Origin: Smittia aterrima
Taxonomy: Eukaryota > Arthropoda > Insecta > Diptera > Chironomidae
Assembly: GCA_033063855.1 (NCBI GenBank)
Contig: CP093830.1
Span: forward strand, 6,262,854-6,326,853
DNA: 64,000 nt
Direction of reading: 5' to 3'
Shown here: positions 46,992 to 57,274 of the stretch, one piece after another
Layout: the number at the start of each line of letters is the position of its first letter
How positions within the stretch are numbered: the first letter of the stretch is position 1
Position numbers and translations under genes: made by a program
Notes under the pieces: model-generated
The model's input: only the letters and a program-made list of their open reading frames with translations
The model's database searches: none
Told to the model about the DNA's origin: nothing

Positions 46992-47075
46992 CCGAGAATG
47001 TATAGTCAAAACTTGCAATAAGTTAATCCGCAGCTTATGCGATGCATTTATAAAGTTTTGATTATGCATTCTCGG
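46992..47075. repeat. Local inverted repeat (hairpin) inside copy 2
   Basis: A 23-nt arm at 46992-47014 (CCGAGAATG..AAAACTT) is complementary, with two mismatches, to 47053-47075 (AAGTTTTGATT..TTCTCGG), with a 38-nt loop. Weaker similarity continues outward to about 46950 and 47120. Both arms derive from the 18360-18440 part of copy 1, so copy 2 holds that stretch in both orientations. Confidence 0.6.
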
Positions 47076-48178
47076 CGTTTGTTTCTCGTTGTTATCATCA
47101 ATTGATTGCACTTATCCACTAATGCCGCATCAATCAACATCAGGATTTTCGAGCGACGTTCTAAGCAAGTGTCGTGAAGACAAAAGAAAAAGATAAAGAT
47201 TTCAATTCGATTGGGAAAACATGGAAGAATCAGTGGAAGCGGTAAAAAAAATATCAATCCAGTTGAAACTAAGATATCAATAATCCTTAAAACGGTTTTA
47301 TTTTAACTATTCTTTTATAATAAAATAATTTTACAATGACTTTGATAATCAATGTTTTATTGTACACGCTCTCTCGCAAGCTCGACAGCGGCGACTTATT
47401 ACGTTCTGCTTGTTTCAGCCTTAAGTTGAGCGTTTAATGCGTTAATCATTGCCCGTTTTGAAATTGGAGCCTTTGTAAAGCCAACTAATTGATTTGAGAC
47501 TTGATTAATGCATAATTGCCGATTAAACAAGCTTCGACTGGTTCTCGAGAGCTCCAACTTCGCATATGGCGCAGTTTTCTCAACTCTGCGCTGGTGACAA
47601 TTATCGCTCCAATTTAACGGTTCAAAGTATGTTTAATTAGTCATCGAAATGAAAGGAGTCGAGTCGAGGGAGAATGGAACAAACAAACATGAACAACAAC
47701 CGCGAACGAATGTCGTTGAGTTGAGCTGAGTCAGAGAAATTCTATTTTTCAATCGATGCCGTGTCGATTTGTTCTTATCAGAAAAAGATTTAACGCTGTG
47801 CTCTTCAATCACAAAAATATTTATGCTTCGATCGTTTGCTCTCGCTCACGTTTGCCGGTGGTCTTTCATTTCTTGTTTAACTCTTCGCTGAACGTTCTTA
47901 ATCTTATCTGGTTTAATTTCTTTTGCTTCTTAATAAGTTTCTCTCTCTCTCCCTTTCTCAACTGCCCACTCATTCAGTTGCGATCGACTTTCGTTGATGA
48001 TTTTTGTTGCACTTTTGTGTTCAATTTCTTCTTTTTCTTCTCCGCTCTTCGTGCTGTTTCATTAAGAAATCATTTCTTCTTCTTACGTCTCGTCGCTTGA
48101 ACATTCACAAACCGATACATGAACACACATTCGACTACATTAAAAGCATAATTGTGTATCGATCAGATTATGCAGCGA

Positions 48179-48274
48179 GATAAACTCTAGATCTTGTTTA
48201 TTAAAATCTGAAACTAAAAAATATTTAATAAACTTCTTTTGAGTTTTAATTTCTTTTTCTTTTTTTTATTTTAT
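48179..48274. other. Junction between copy 2 and the small secreted-protein cluster
   Basis: Homology to copy 1 ends at ATTATGCAGCG. The next 95 bp is AT-rich, with the 3' flank of the 48275 gene. Confidence 0.4.
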
Positions 48275-48619
48275 TTAAATTGGTTGATAGGGTTGATTGA
48301 GTGACATTCCACAAGTCAAGTAAGCGCATCCACAGTAAAACGCAGAGATTACAAATGAAAGAATGATAACCAAGAGAAGTCCACAAGCAAAAGACAATGC
48401 CATGAAATTGATCTCGAAATCCTCCGTCGCCGACTTTACTTTTACTGTTGACGTTTCATAATTGAACACAGATTCAACCTCTAAATCTTCCGAAACTGGG
48501 AAGCTTAAAGCCGAGTAGGTCACAAGGAAAACAACGAAAAGTTTAAGCAATGTCCTAAATAAAGAAAAGAAAAAGAATTAAAATTGAAAATTCAGCCTGA
48601 AAAAATATTCTTACTTCAT
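48275..48619 (-). CDS. Small signal-peptide plus membrane-span protein, family member A
   Basis: Exon 1 is 48619-48615 (ATGAA); intron 48555-48614 (60 bp); exon 2 48554-48275. The spliced start MKTLLKLFVVFLVTYSALSF is a strong signal peptide. About 94 residues in all: a short acidic extracellular part, a second hydrophobic stretch (FACGLLLVIILSFVISAFYC), then a tail with Cys and NQPYQPI. It shares its 5-nt first exon, intron position and signal peptide with the genes at 48989 and 50056, so the three are tandem duplicates; the mature parts differ greatly. Function unknown. Secreted or plasma-membrane peptides of this build are often tissue-specific or defence-related, but nothing here proves that. 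Confidence 0.8.
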
Positions 48620-48730
48620 TTTTGTTTCGTCTCAAATCACTCAAACGATGTTTATGTCTCCGAAGTATTTTTGGAATGAGCTGAAAATATTTGAAACAAA
48701 TGCATTTTCGTTTGAAACAAACAGAAGGCA

Positions 48731-48748
48731 GCAAACATTTGAGATAAG
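48731..48748 (-). promoter_or_regulatory. GATA-containing promoter block of gene A
   Basis: GCAAACATTTGAGATAAG on plus, i.e. CTTATCTCAAATGTTTGC on minus, about 112 bp before the ATG. The same block precedes the two paralogues (near 49399 and 50424). AGATAAG is a GATA-factor site; in insects GATA factors act in fat body and gut. Confidence 0.5.
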
Positions 48749-48988
48749 AAATTTATTGTCTTCTTATCTCTGCCAAAGATTGATCATCACCGTGAGATTC
48801 ATAGAAAAGTTTTAGTGATATTCGAATATCGGTTTGGGAGATAAGAAATATTTTGAGAGAAGATTCTTCTCAGAAGAAAATTTACTCATCATTTTTCGCT
48901 CAACTATCTCAAAGTTATTGCTGTCGTCTTAGGCTAACAACTTGGTCTTGTTCCATTATTAACGATCCTTCTAAAACTTTATTAAACA

Positions 48989-49296
48989 TTAATTATTCAA
49001 GCCATTTAAACACATTACAAGCATCTCTATGAAGCAATAACCATAATTATTTGGGCATAAATATATAACAAGAACCATTATTATTGTAATAAAAACAACG
49101 ATAATGATACGAGCTATTTTTTGAAAAATATAATCAACTTTATCGCAGTTCGAAATGCATTCAGGCGATTTCTTCTCCGGATAGCCTGAAGCCGAAAAGA
49201 TTGCAAGGAAGACAACAAAAAGTTTAAGCAAAGTCCTAAAATTAAAAAAGGAAAATGTTTGTAAATGAAATTTAATTTGAAAAATTTTTACTTCAT
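48989..49296 (-). CDS. Small signal-peptide plus membrane-span protein, family member B
   Basis: Exon 1 49296-49292 (ATGAA), 56-bp intron (49236-49291), exon 2 49235-48989. It starts MKTLLKLFVVFLAIFSASGY, the same signal peptide as gene A. The mature part is EKKSPECISNCDKVDYIFQK followed by a long hydrophobic stretch (IIIVVFITIIMVLVIYLCP) and a Cys-containing tail; about 83 residues in total. It is diverged from A and C beyond the signal peptide. The GATA block (49399-49413) lies about 103 bp upstream. Role unknown. Confidence 0.78.
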
Positions 49297-49398
49297 TTTG
49301 GTTTCGATCCTTCCGAATTATTCCAGATTCCGGAATGAGCTGAGAATTTTAATTTAATTGAAATAATTATTTTTGTTCGAGACGAGAGAGAAGCGACC

Positions 49399-49413
49399 AA
49401 ACATTTGAGATAG
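49399..49413 (-). promoter_or_regulatory. GATA-containing promoter block of gene B
   Basis: AAACATTTGAGATAG, the counterpart of the blocks before genes A and C, with the last bases of the GATA site altered (GATAGG rather than GATAAG). Confidence 0.45.
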
Positions 49414-50055
49414 GGCGTGTGATTTTGCAATCTTAATATTGATTTTTTCTTCTTGAAAACACTAATTAAAATACCTACAAAGTATAATTGATAAGTAAAT
49501 GTGCAGGAAAATATTTTTAGATCTTACCTTTTGAGTGTCGATTGCTTTTAAAAATTTGTTTCGACTTTCAATTTTAGGAAATAATATTTATGAGTTGGTA
49601 AATGTTTCAAAAAAAAAGTTTTAGATTTTGATTTTGAATAAATGGTTTTAAATTAATTAATTTCATGTGTTACTCGTTTTGCGCACAATTGATAATTCTT
49701 GAGAGGATTAATTGTGAGAGTACTTGAAAAAGTGGCGAGAGATTTAAACTTCAGTTTATATTTTTCCCCGTTTAGCGTTGACCGGAACAACATTTATTAT
49801 CACTAAGCATCATCGTGAGATTCTTAGAAAAGTTTTCGTGTTCTCATATTTGAATTACTCACTTGGTGATAACAAATATTATCAGAGAACAAAAATTAAC
49901 TTATCACTTTTTGCTAAAGTGTCTCAAAGTTAAAATCTCAAAATTTTAGCTGTCGGCTTTGGCTAAAGACTAACATTTGTTCATTGATAACGATTATTCG
50001 AGATCTTCAACGAAAATTTTAAAAGTCAGAAATTATTAAGATTTCTTTATTTCCA

Positions 50056-50339
50056 TTAGAATCGTTCATACTCGCGATTGTATGAAATTCTATAATCGAA
50101 GTCAGAACATCCACAACAAATAAGAATAATTACAATTGAAATAATCATAATCATGGCAATTCCAAAAGCATCCATTAAACTTAAATTGATCGCCTCCGAC
50201 TTCATTGTTGTCGTCTCCGGAGAGCTTGAAGCCGAGAAGATCATAAGAAAGACAACGAAAAGTTTAAGCAAAGTCCTAAAATTACAAAAGAAAAATATCC
50301 GGAAATGAACTTTTGACTTAAAAAACATTCTTACTTCAT
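50056..50339 (-). CDS. Small signal-peptide plus membrane-span protein, family member C
   Basis: Exon 1 50339-50335 (ATGAA), 59-bp intron (50276-50334), exon 2 50275-50056. It starts MKTLLKLFVVFLMIFSASSS; the mature part is PETTTMKSEAINLSLMDAFG, a hydrophobic stretch (IAMIMIISIVIILICCGC) and a charged tail (YRISYNREYERF). About 74 residues. An unspliced frame reaching 50328 begins inside the intron and is not the protein. The CCGC Cys cluster at the end of the span recalls FYCGC of gene A, so A and C are probably the closest pair. Confidence 0.78.
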
Positions 50340-50423
50340 TTTAGTTTCGTCTCAAATGATGTTTATGCTCCCGAATTATTTTAGGAATAAAATTAAATTT
50401 TTCGTTGAGATGAGAGAGAAGCC

Positions 50424-50442
50424 AGCAAACATTTGAGATAAG
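50424..50442 (-). promoter_or_regulatory. GATA-containing promoter block of gene C
   Basis: AGCAAACATTTGAGATAAG, about 88 bp upstream of the ATG, nearly identical to the block before gene A. Farther upstream a GGTGATAACAAATATTATC block (near 50638-50656) matches one near 49864-49882 upstream of gene B, showing that the whole unit was duplicated. Confidence 0.5.
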
Positions 50443-50793
50443 ACATTTGATTATTTCAGATTTGATTTTTGCTCTAGAAATCGCTAATTACAAAACCTAC
50501 AAATTATAATTGATAAGAAAATATTCACCAAAATATTTTGGATCCTACTTTGTCAACCCATTATCACAGCGAAATATTTAGCGTCACCTTGGGATTCTTA
50601 GAAAAGTTTAAGTGATCTCATGTTCAAATATCTCACTTGGTGATAACAAATATTATCACAAAAGAAAAATACGAAAACAAAAAGTAACTCATCACTTTTT
50701 TGTTTTTAGCAAAAAACAAAAACCTTTTATTATCTCCGAAAAAAGCCAATTTTTAATCTTAGTTAATCATAACATATTAAGATTCATTGAGTC

Positions 50794-51244
50794 TTAAGGC
50801 TTAAGTACGAGCTTAACTTTAACTGAAGGAGCTGCTTCAATGAAAGTATTTCTCATGTTGGCTAACATTTTAATTATATTCGCAGCTGATGGTTTGCTCT
50901 TCAAAGACTTTACAAGTTCGGCGATCATCAAATTAACTGAGTAGATGAGATTGTAGAGGGCCGTTTGACCTCTTGGTCTACAGCAAGATTTCTTATTGTC
51001 TTGAACGAAAATATTCATATCGCGACTGCAAATCATTCCGCTCTTCAATGTCTTCAAAAATTTCGGATCAAAAAGTCCGGTGCTCGTAAACGTGCAGATT
51101 GGCGTGACGATTCCACATTTGCCCATCGCAAACGCTGAGAGAATTAGTTAGAATCACTTTTTAAACTTCATGACTTGTGGTATACTCACTTTGACTTGTT
51201 AAACAAGCAAGAACAGCGAAAAGCAGAGAGACTTTGATGAACAT
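50794..51244 (-). CDS. Secreted cysteine-containing protein, unknown
   Basis: Exon 1 51244-51190 encodes MFIKVSLLFAVLACLTSQ, a signal peptide. The 55-bp intron 51135-51189 (phase 1) is followed by exon 2 51134-50794. About 131 residues in total. The mature part begins near FAMGKCGIVTPICTFTSTG and holds five cysteines (KCG, PIC, MIC, SCC), then a helical C-terminal half (ALYNLIYSVNLMIAELVKSL; NIIKMLANMRNTFIEA) without membrane span. The upstream block TTTAGCTGTCG-CTTAGGC (51297-51315) recurs near 49945 and 48917 between genes A-C, so this gene shares flanking DNA with that cluster. I recognise no family. Confidence 0.75.
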
Positions 51245-51599
51245 CTTACTTCGGAAATGGATCAAAATAAAATGAATCCAATGAATAATTTTAGCTGTCG
51301 ACTTAGGCCGCAACACTTGTTTCAATAGAGCAAAACGAGTCCGCGTCATCGATACCAAACTTTTAGCAAGTCTGTTTAAAAAATCGAATTGATAACAATT
51401 CTTCTAAAACTTTAACGAAAATTTAAATAAAATTTTAAAGCTCTGCAGTCATCAAAGTCTTCATCGAAAATTCTTTGAGCTTAAAATCTTCTTCTTCTTT
51501 TAATTTGAAATATCATCGAAGCTCATCTCCACCTTAAATTCAAATCAGTTTCAATCTGCCGACTCTTTCATGCTTTAGTCCGCGTTAAATCGTCTTCGC

Positions 51600-53470
51600 A
51601 TGACGATGATCGCAGCACGGAAACAAAAAGTATTTTTATTTCTGTTATTTTTGTTCGTTTATGGCTTCTACGTCAGTGTCAATAATAATTTCACAAATTA
51701 TGAAGTGACAGACTTTTATGACGAGAATCCAAAGTTTCGGAATTGGCTTGATACAGAACTTTTAGAAAAAGACAAGAGCAGAGTTGGATTGGGTGAACAC
51801 GGAGCTGATGTCACTCTCACCGACGAATCTGAGATCGCCTTGAACGCGAAACTTTACGCAGAAACAGGTTTTGCAGTTGTTGTTAGCGATAAAGTGTCAG
51901 TTAATCGATCGCTGCCAATCGTTGTTCACGCAGATTGCAATAAAATTGAATATTACGCGAATTTACCGAAAGTTTCTGTAATTATCATTTTCCACAATGA
52001 AGTCAAGAGCGTTTTGCTCAGAACAGTTCACAGCGTCATCAACCGAACTCCCAGCGAACTTCTCCTTGAAGTTATTTTAGTTAACGACTTCAGCTCGAAT
52101 CCGGAACTTTATAAACCACTTCAAGATTACATCGCAAATAATTTCTTTGATAAAGTTAGGATTAAGAATCTCAAGAAGCGAAGTGGTTTGATCGTAACGA
52201 GGATGGAAGGCGCTCGAATCGCGAAAGGAGAAGTTCTCGTGTTTTTTGATTCGCACGTTGAAGTTCACTTCAATTGGCTTCCTCCTCTACTTCAGCCGAT
52301 TGTTGAGAATCGTCGAATCGCAACTCTTCCGATTATTGATTACTTTAATCCAGAAACTTTCGGTTATTACGATGGTCAGGAGAACTTTCAAGGTAAATTA
52401 TGAATCCCTTCGCTTTATGATAACTAACTTTTGATTATTTTAGGATCTCGAGGCGTTGTCGATTGGTATCTCGACTTCCATGAACTCCCGAAACTTCCGA
52501 GAGATATTGAAAACGATCTTAAGCCTTTCCCTAATCCAATAATGTTGGGCTGTGCATTTGCCATCGACAGGAAATTCTTCCTGGAAGAACTTAAAGGCTA
52601 CGATGAAGGCTTGCAAATATGGAATGGAGAAAACTACGAATTGAGTTTCAAGCTTTGGATGTGCGCTGATGGCCTTTTCACTGTTCCCTGTTCGAGAGTG
52701 GCTCATTCATTCCGAAATATTAATCCGTCAAGAAATCGAAGTGAAGATTACGTAGCAAGGAATTTCAAGAGAATCGCCGAAGTTTGGCTTGATGAGTTTA
52801 AAAACCTTCCAATGCTTCTTGAGCCGAAACGATACGCAAACGTCGATTCAGGTGACTTGAGTCTACAGAAAGAAATTCGCAAAGGACTCAACTGCAAATC
52901 ATTCAAATGGTTTCTCACTGAAGTTGCTCCAGATATGATCAATTATTATCCGCCTCTCATTGATCCACCAAAGTTTGCATCGGGAGCAATTCAGAGCATT
53001 GCGAATTCTCAATTTTGTATTGAAAATGTTCATGAGAAACTTGAAATTGCTGAATGCTCAAACAATTTGCAAGAACCAGGAGCGAATCAAAAATTCGTTT
53101 ATTCATTCTTCAAAGACATTCGACAAATTTATAATCGTCACGAGCTTTGCATGGACGCTTATAAGATCAGCTTGGAAAACTGTAATCATTTGCCGTTTGG
53201 CAATCAATATTGGATCTACGACAAAGTGAGAAATGTTCTAGGTGTGAGAGTTTCACAATTTTTATTTTATTTTTATTTTAGAATACAAAACGAATTCTCT
53301 ACGCGGCATCAGATGAAATAAAATGTTTGACTCTTCAACTTAGCAATAAGACTTTAACCTTAATAAGTTGTAACAATGATCGAACACAAATGTGGAACTT
53401 TGCTTTTGTAAATGAAACCGCTTATGAGTCATTCAACGACATTTTCGGATATGCAAGCATTTTGAGCTAG
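51600..53470 (+). CDS. Polypeptide N-acetylgalactosaminyltransferase (GT27)
   Basis: Exons 51600-52392, 52444-53225 and 53282-53470 (introns 51 and 56 bp), 587 residues. Type II Golgi protein: membrane anchor near residues 10-27 (VFLFLLFLFVYGFYVSV), a short stem, then the GT-A domain with VSVIIIFHNEV, the DSHVEV metal site (DxH), the WNGENYELSFKLWMC Gal/GalNAc motif and CSRVAHSFRNINP. A C-terminal ricin-B lectin domain follows (FCIEN, LCMD, QYWIYDK, then CLTLQ and RTQMWNF from exon 3). It starts mucin-type O-glycans by adding GalNAc to Ser/Thr. The WGGEN of most family members is WNGEN here. Exon 3 must join in phase 0 at 53226 to keep the third lectin repeat. Which fly pgant is orthologous is not decided. 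Confidence 0.93.
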
Positions 53471-54127
53471 CAAAGACCTTGAACTTCAAATAAACTATTT
53501 ATTTATTGCACATAAAGTGTCAGAGGTTCTGACTCAGAATTCTTATCAGAATTTATTTCTATTTGAATATTCATAAAATTTTACCAAAATTCTTATTCAG
53601 ACGACATTCAAATTAGAACGCGATTGCCGTCATAAAATCTTGGAAAAGGTTGGAATGCAACCTTTCGGTTTATTGGAGTGACGAGAAGATTCTGAAAAAA
53701 TTATCATAACAAATTTGTCAAGAATTGTGGGAGGAATTGAATTTTTATGTTGCATTTGCATTTTCCTGGAAAACGATGACCATTGCTGACTTGTCGAGAC
53801 ATGCAGATTTCATGAGAAACAAAAACAAATGAGTAGACGGGTTCTGTTACCTAACGCGAAATAACATCCTCCCACAATTTTTTTTATTGTCATTCGTTTC
53901 TGCTTTAAAAATAATTTTGTATGTTGCACCTTGCCTTGAAATTTGTCGGATGAGATAACGAAGCAGTTGAGATTGCGATTGCATCTGAACTTGACATTCT
54001 ACGAAATTGTGCATCAAAATTAAAGATTTCTATATTTAATCGAGACTAGTCCAGTTATTTGTTACGTGATTCTGAGTTTCTACATATTTTTACTTTAACT
54101 TAATGATTTAATTAATTATTTATCAAA
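53471..54127. other. Intergenic region after the GalNAc-transferase
   Basis: AATAAA near 53490 ends the transferase transcript. The remainder, to the 3' end of the minus-strand gene at 54128, has no ORF worth reporting. Confidence 0.4.
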
Positions 54128-54944
54128 TCAAACATCAGTGGAAGCACCGGGATGATGACTTGTTGATGTAGATGGCTTTGGTTGAACGAGCTTGAAAGTT
54201 GGAGCAATAATATCTTCATCTTCTTCAATCTCAGCAGTTGGAGCTCTTGGAGCATTATATTCCTCGTCGTATCGTCTACGATCGATCGTTCGCTGTTCGA
54301 AATCTTTTTCATTCGTTTCAGCGCCTTTGATTTGTTGTCGTCTCTTCTTGTAGATCTTCATGTGAAGGAAGATTAATCCAACGACAAGTGCGAAGGCGAG
54401 AAGAACGAACAAGCAAGTTTGGATGACAAAGTCAGGCTCCTGACCGGGATGAGATTTTTGCATGTAGAGAGGGTTCCCGTCTAAAATAATTAAAATTTAT
54501 TGGTGACTTCAGCTTACAAATTTTTTTGTTTATTGCTGCTCTCATTTATTGACCCACGAGCGCATCGTTCAATTAACATGCTCGTGGGAAATTTGATGAA
54601 ACAAATTAAAAATTGACATTGAAGTCAAAACCTTTGAACCTTGAAGATAATTGAGGAAAGTTTTGCGCAACATTCGCGACAATACCGCGTTGCTGAATAA
54701 ATTTAGTTCGCGTCCTTTCTTTTGTTTATCGTCAAGGTAAACTCAAGTCACAGGTGTTTTCTTCATCGCACGCTTTTCAAACACAAAACTCACATTCTTT
54801 GTTGCTGAAAGCGATTCGAACTCTCTCTGACTCTTCTACATCTCTCATTTTCTCGTCCAAACGAATGTCAATGGGAACTTGATCAGCTGAACGATCAAAC
54901 GAATCATCTTCGTCTATCGGGAGTCCATCTCGATAACTGATCAT
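54128..54944 (-). CDS. Array member 1: single-span membrane protein without PPxY
   Basis: Exon 1 54944-54794 encodes MISYRDGLPIDEDDSFDRSA and about 50 acidic residues. A 313-bp intron (54481-54793, phase 1) follows, then exon 2 54480-54128; 167 residues in total. One membrane span (FVIQTCLFVLLAFALVVGLI), then a basic juxtamembrane stretch (KIYKKRRQQIK) and a polar tail with PRAPTAEIEEDEDI. There is no signal peptide, so the span should act as the anchor. It lacks the PPxY of its neighbours but has the same size, strand and two-exon build. It may be the founder or an unrelated flanking gene. Function unknown. Confidence 0.78.
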
Positions 54945-55326
54945 TTCGCAACTTTTCGACTTTGTTTTCTAACGAGAGCAATTATGAGAAAACTTTACTC
55001 AAGCACCGCCAACGAACAACTGACTCGCTTTGACTCGTCTCGTTACACAAAAGTTTTTTTTTTCGTTGTTCAATTGCGATCTCATCGACTTTGCGTGACT
55101 CTTTAGTGTCAACTGAAAGGGGAGAGGCAGCAAATTATTTAAAAGTTTAGAAGAATTCGAGTTAGACAAGAAGAATATTTCTTTAAGAGTTCTCCACTTT
55201 GGGGTCTAATTTATTATTTTGTTCTTATCGTTAAGTTACGTGATTTTCAAAGAAATTCTTTGAAAGAATCTAAATTATCACTTTAATTAAACATTTAAAT
55301 GCTGATTTGATTATCTTAAGTTTACG

Positions 55327-55959
55327 CTATCGGTTCAACTGTTGAATGACTTCATTGTAGGATGGAGGAAGATCTTCAGCACTTGCTGGACGATCAGGTG
55401 CAGTTGGATGAGCTGATGAAGCGACTTGTTGGTGCGGAGTTGCTGAGATTATGTAACCACCATCCTCTGAGTGGAAACTTGGGGCTGACGGAGTAATTGG
55501 TCGATGAACTCGTGAGTTTTGAGTTTCATTACGTCGTTCATTCATTTGTGTAAGTCGAGGCTGCTCACGGCTACGCGTTGCTTGGTTTGGCCTTGAAACT
55601 CGAGCTTCTGGGTCTCTTCGGTTCTTTTTACAGTGGCGGCATTTCTTATGAAGTAAGTGCAACACTATTAACGCCACTATAAGGAAGATGATGAGTGGCA
55701 TGAAGAAGATGATTATTGGCTTGAATCCAGGTTGTCGATTGTCTGATGGGTAAGCGAAAGGTTTGTCGTTCCAGTTAGGTTTATTAATTTCATCTAAAAA
55801 TATTAAACAAAATTAGTCTCAGTTGTTCAAAACTCGATGTAACTTACGGTATGAACCAGCATTTTGTTTCCATAGAACTTCATTATCAGGGAAGAAATTC
55901 GGAAAGCTTGGCCATTGACTCGACTCCGATGGCCAATCCGGAAAATCTCGTTTCTGCAT
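55327..55959 (-). CDS. Array member 2: single-span membrane protein with C-terminal PPSY
   Basis: Exon 1 55959-55848 (MQKRDFPDWPSESSQWPSFP), 54-bp intron, exon 2 55793-55327; 192 residues. The extracellular or lumenal part of about 65 residues is Trp/Pro/Asn-rich, followed by a long span (PIIIFFMPLIIFLIVALIVL), a Cys/Arg-rich juxtamembrane stretch (HKKCRHCKKNRR) and a polar tail ending LPPSYNEVIQQLNR. PPxY motifs bind WW domains of Nedd4-type E3 ligases; the layout recalls Commissureless and Ndfip adaptors (inference). A CRE-like TGACGTCA lies 152 bp upstream. Confidence 0.85.
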
Positions 55960-56110
55960 TGTTCTCTCTAAACTTTTACTAAAATTGAACTCGATCGATG
56001 ATCACAAAACTTTGGAAATGATCAGACTTAACTTTGCGACTAGCTAACTAGAAGTTTAAACGAAAAATATTTTATTATAAGCAGAGCAACTTCTTGTTTC
56101 GATCAATCGA

Positions 56111-56118
56111 TGACGTCA
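56111..56118 (-). promoter_or_regulatory. TGACGTCA site upstream of array member 2
   Basis: A perfect palindromic CRE/ATF site, 152 bp before the ATG at 55959. Comparable sites precede members 3, 8, 10, 11 and 12. Confidence 0.5.
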
Positions 56119-56474
56119 CTTCTGAGAATGTATTAATAAAGTTTTCGGAAATGATCATCCGAGCGCAACATTTTGCATTCGAAACGTTGGAGAAACCGGC
56201 GTTTTTCTGATGTTGCCTTCTCTGTTATTGTTTCAATGTTTCACAAAAACTATTTTCTCTCATTGCGAAATCAGACATTTTATTATAAAAACGGTTTGTT
56301 TTGACGTCGCTTTTTGTTTGAATGTCTGGAGCGACTTTTTGATAAGGCGAACAAGTTTTTGCTCCAATGAAAGCGGTGAATCATTCGTTCAGTGGCAGTG
56401 CTGTTAAAAGAGCTTCCCTGAAGCATTCATTCAGTTTTTCCCTTGAACTCTCTGAGATTATCCATTGGCGACTT

Positions 56475-57104
56475 TCAAACTGCAACGCAATCTTTGTAGG
56501 ATGGCAATGAACTATCGAAAGCAACGACCGAAGAATATTTCGGAGGCGGACTTGGAGATCTTTGTTGACCTCGATAACTATCTGATGTCTCCAGTTGTGA
56601 TGGCACGACAAGTGTCGCATGTGTAAATGAGTCTTGCGGGAAACGACGTTGTCCATGAATCATCGCCATTCTGTCTCGATGACGTTCGTCAATTATTTGG
56701 AGCCAGTTTGACTGCATTTCGCGATTTCTTGTTGATCCAAAATTATTCGAATGATTTCTTGAGTGTGCGATAATATTAGCTGCGCTCTGTGGTGTGTTTG
56801 CTTTTTTGATACAAGCAAGACAGCAACGAATGCAAATGCAAAACACAGTGAAAACGATAACCATCGGAATGACGAAAGCGATAACGTGACGATTATCAAG
56901 ACCTGAAAGCAATTAAACTAAATTAAAATTCTTCTCAATTTATTCGTTTTATTTTTGATAGTTGAACTTACTTTGCTGTCTCCATGCATTGTCGAAATTA
57001 TCATAAGGCGACCTTTGAAAATTATTATTATCAAAAGACGATCTGGGAAACTCGTCGCCGTGGTATGTTTGATGAAACGGAAACTTTTCGTTATTGAAAT
57101 CCAT
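56475..57104 (-). CDS. Array member 3: single-span protein with PPKY and LPSY motifs
   Basis: Exon 1 57104-56972 (MDFNNEKFPFHQTYHGDEFP), 69-bp intron, exon 2 56902-56475; 186 residues. A polar N-terminal part, a span (VIAFVIPMVIVFTVFCICIR), then CCLACIKK, a possible palmitoylation site. The tail holds NWLQIIDERHRDR and two WW-ligand-like motifs, SPPPKYSSV and a C-terminal LPSYKDC. Drosophila Commissureless also combines a PPxY and an LPSY motif near its span, so this member gives the best analogy; homology is not shown. The ILDERHRxR word recurs three times in member 4. TGAGTCA and TGACGTCA lie 131-170 bp upstream. Confidence 0.85.
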
Positions 57105-57234
57105 GATGAGACTTACTAAGATGATGTTGCTAACTCAAAGCACTACGATGAACTGAAATGTTTCTCCTCCATGCGCGAAGTTTATACGAAACAATCGCGT
57201 CAACAAGGCATTGAAGAGGAAAACGTGGCGCCAA

Positions 57235-57274
57235 TGAGTCACCAAATGAAAGTCCCGCAGAGTCAGTGACGTCA
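57235..57274 (-). promoter_or_regulatory. AP-1-like and CRE-like sites upstream of array member 3
   Basis: TGAGTCA at 57235-57241 and TGACGTCA at 57267-57274, both bZIP half-site palindromes, 131 and 163 bp before the ATG at 57104. Confidence 0.5.

Larger units (their letters stand above)
41643..48178 (-). repeat. Inverted duplication, copy 2
   Basis: Reverse complement of the pdm3 5'/intron-1 region at 15457-23377. From 41643 to 43411 the two copies align without gaps and I saw about one substitution near the end of the block; 44905-46063 and 47374-48178 are also close to identical, while 46242-46940 is clearly more diverged with small deletions. Copy-2-specific stretches are 43412-44904 (RING gene), 46064-46241 and 46941-47373. 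pdm3 exon 1 has no counterpart here, so this copy cannot encode the pdm3 N-terminus. No transposon ends or target-site duplications are visible at the edges. Confidence 0.93.

Noticed and set aside
15457..48178. Inverted duplication as a simple assembly artefact
   Set aside because: Not fully excluded, but copy 2 has three private segments, a complete extra gene and uneven divergence, which a chimeric read or a duplicated haplotype would not easily give.
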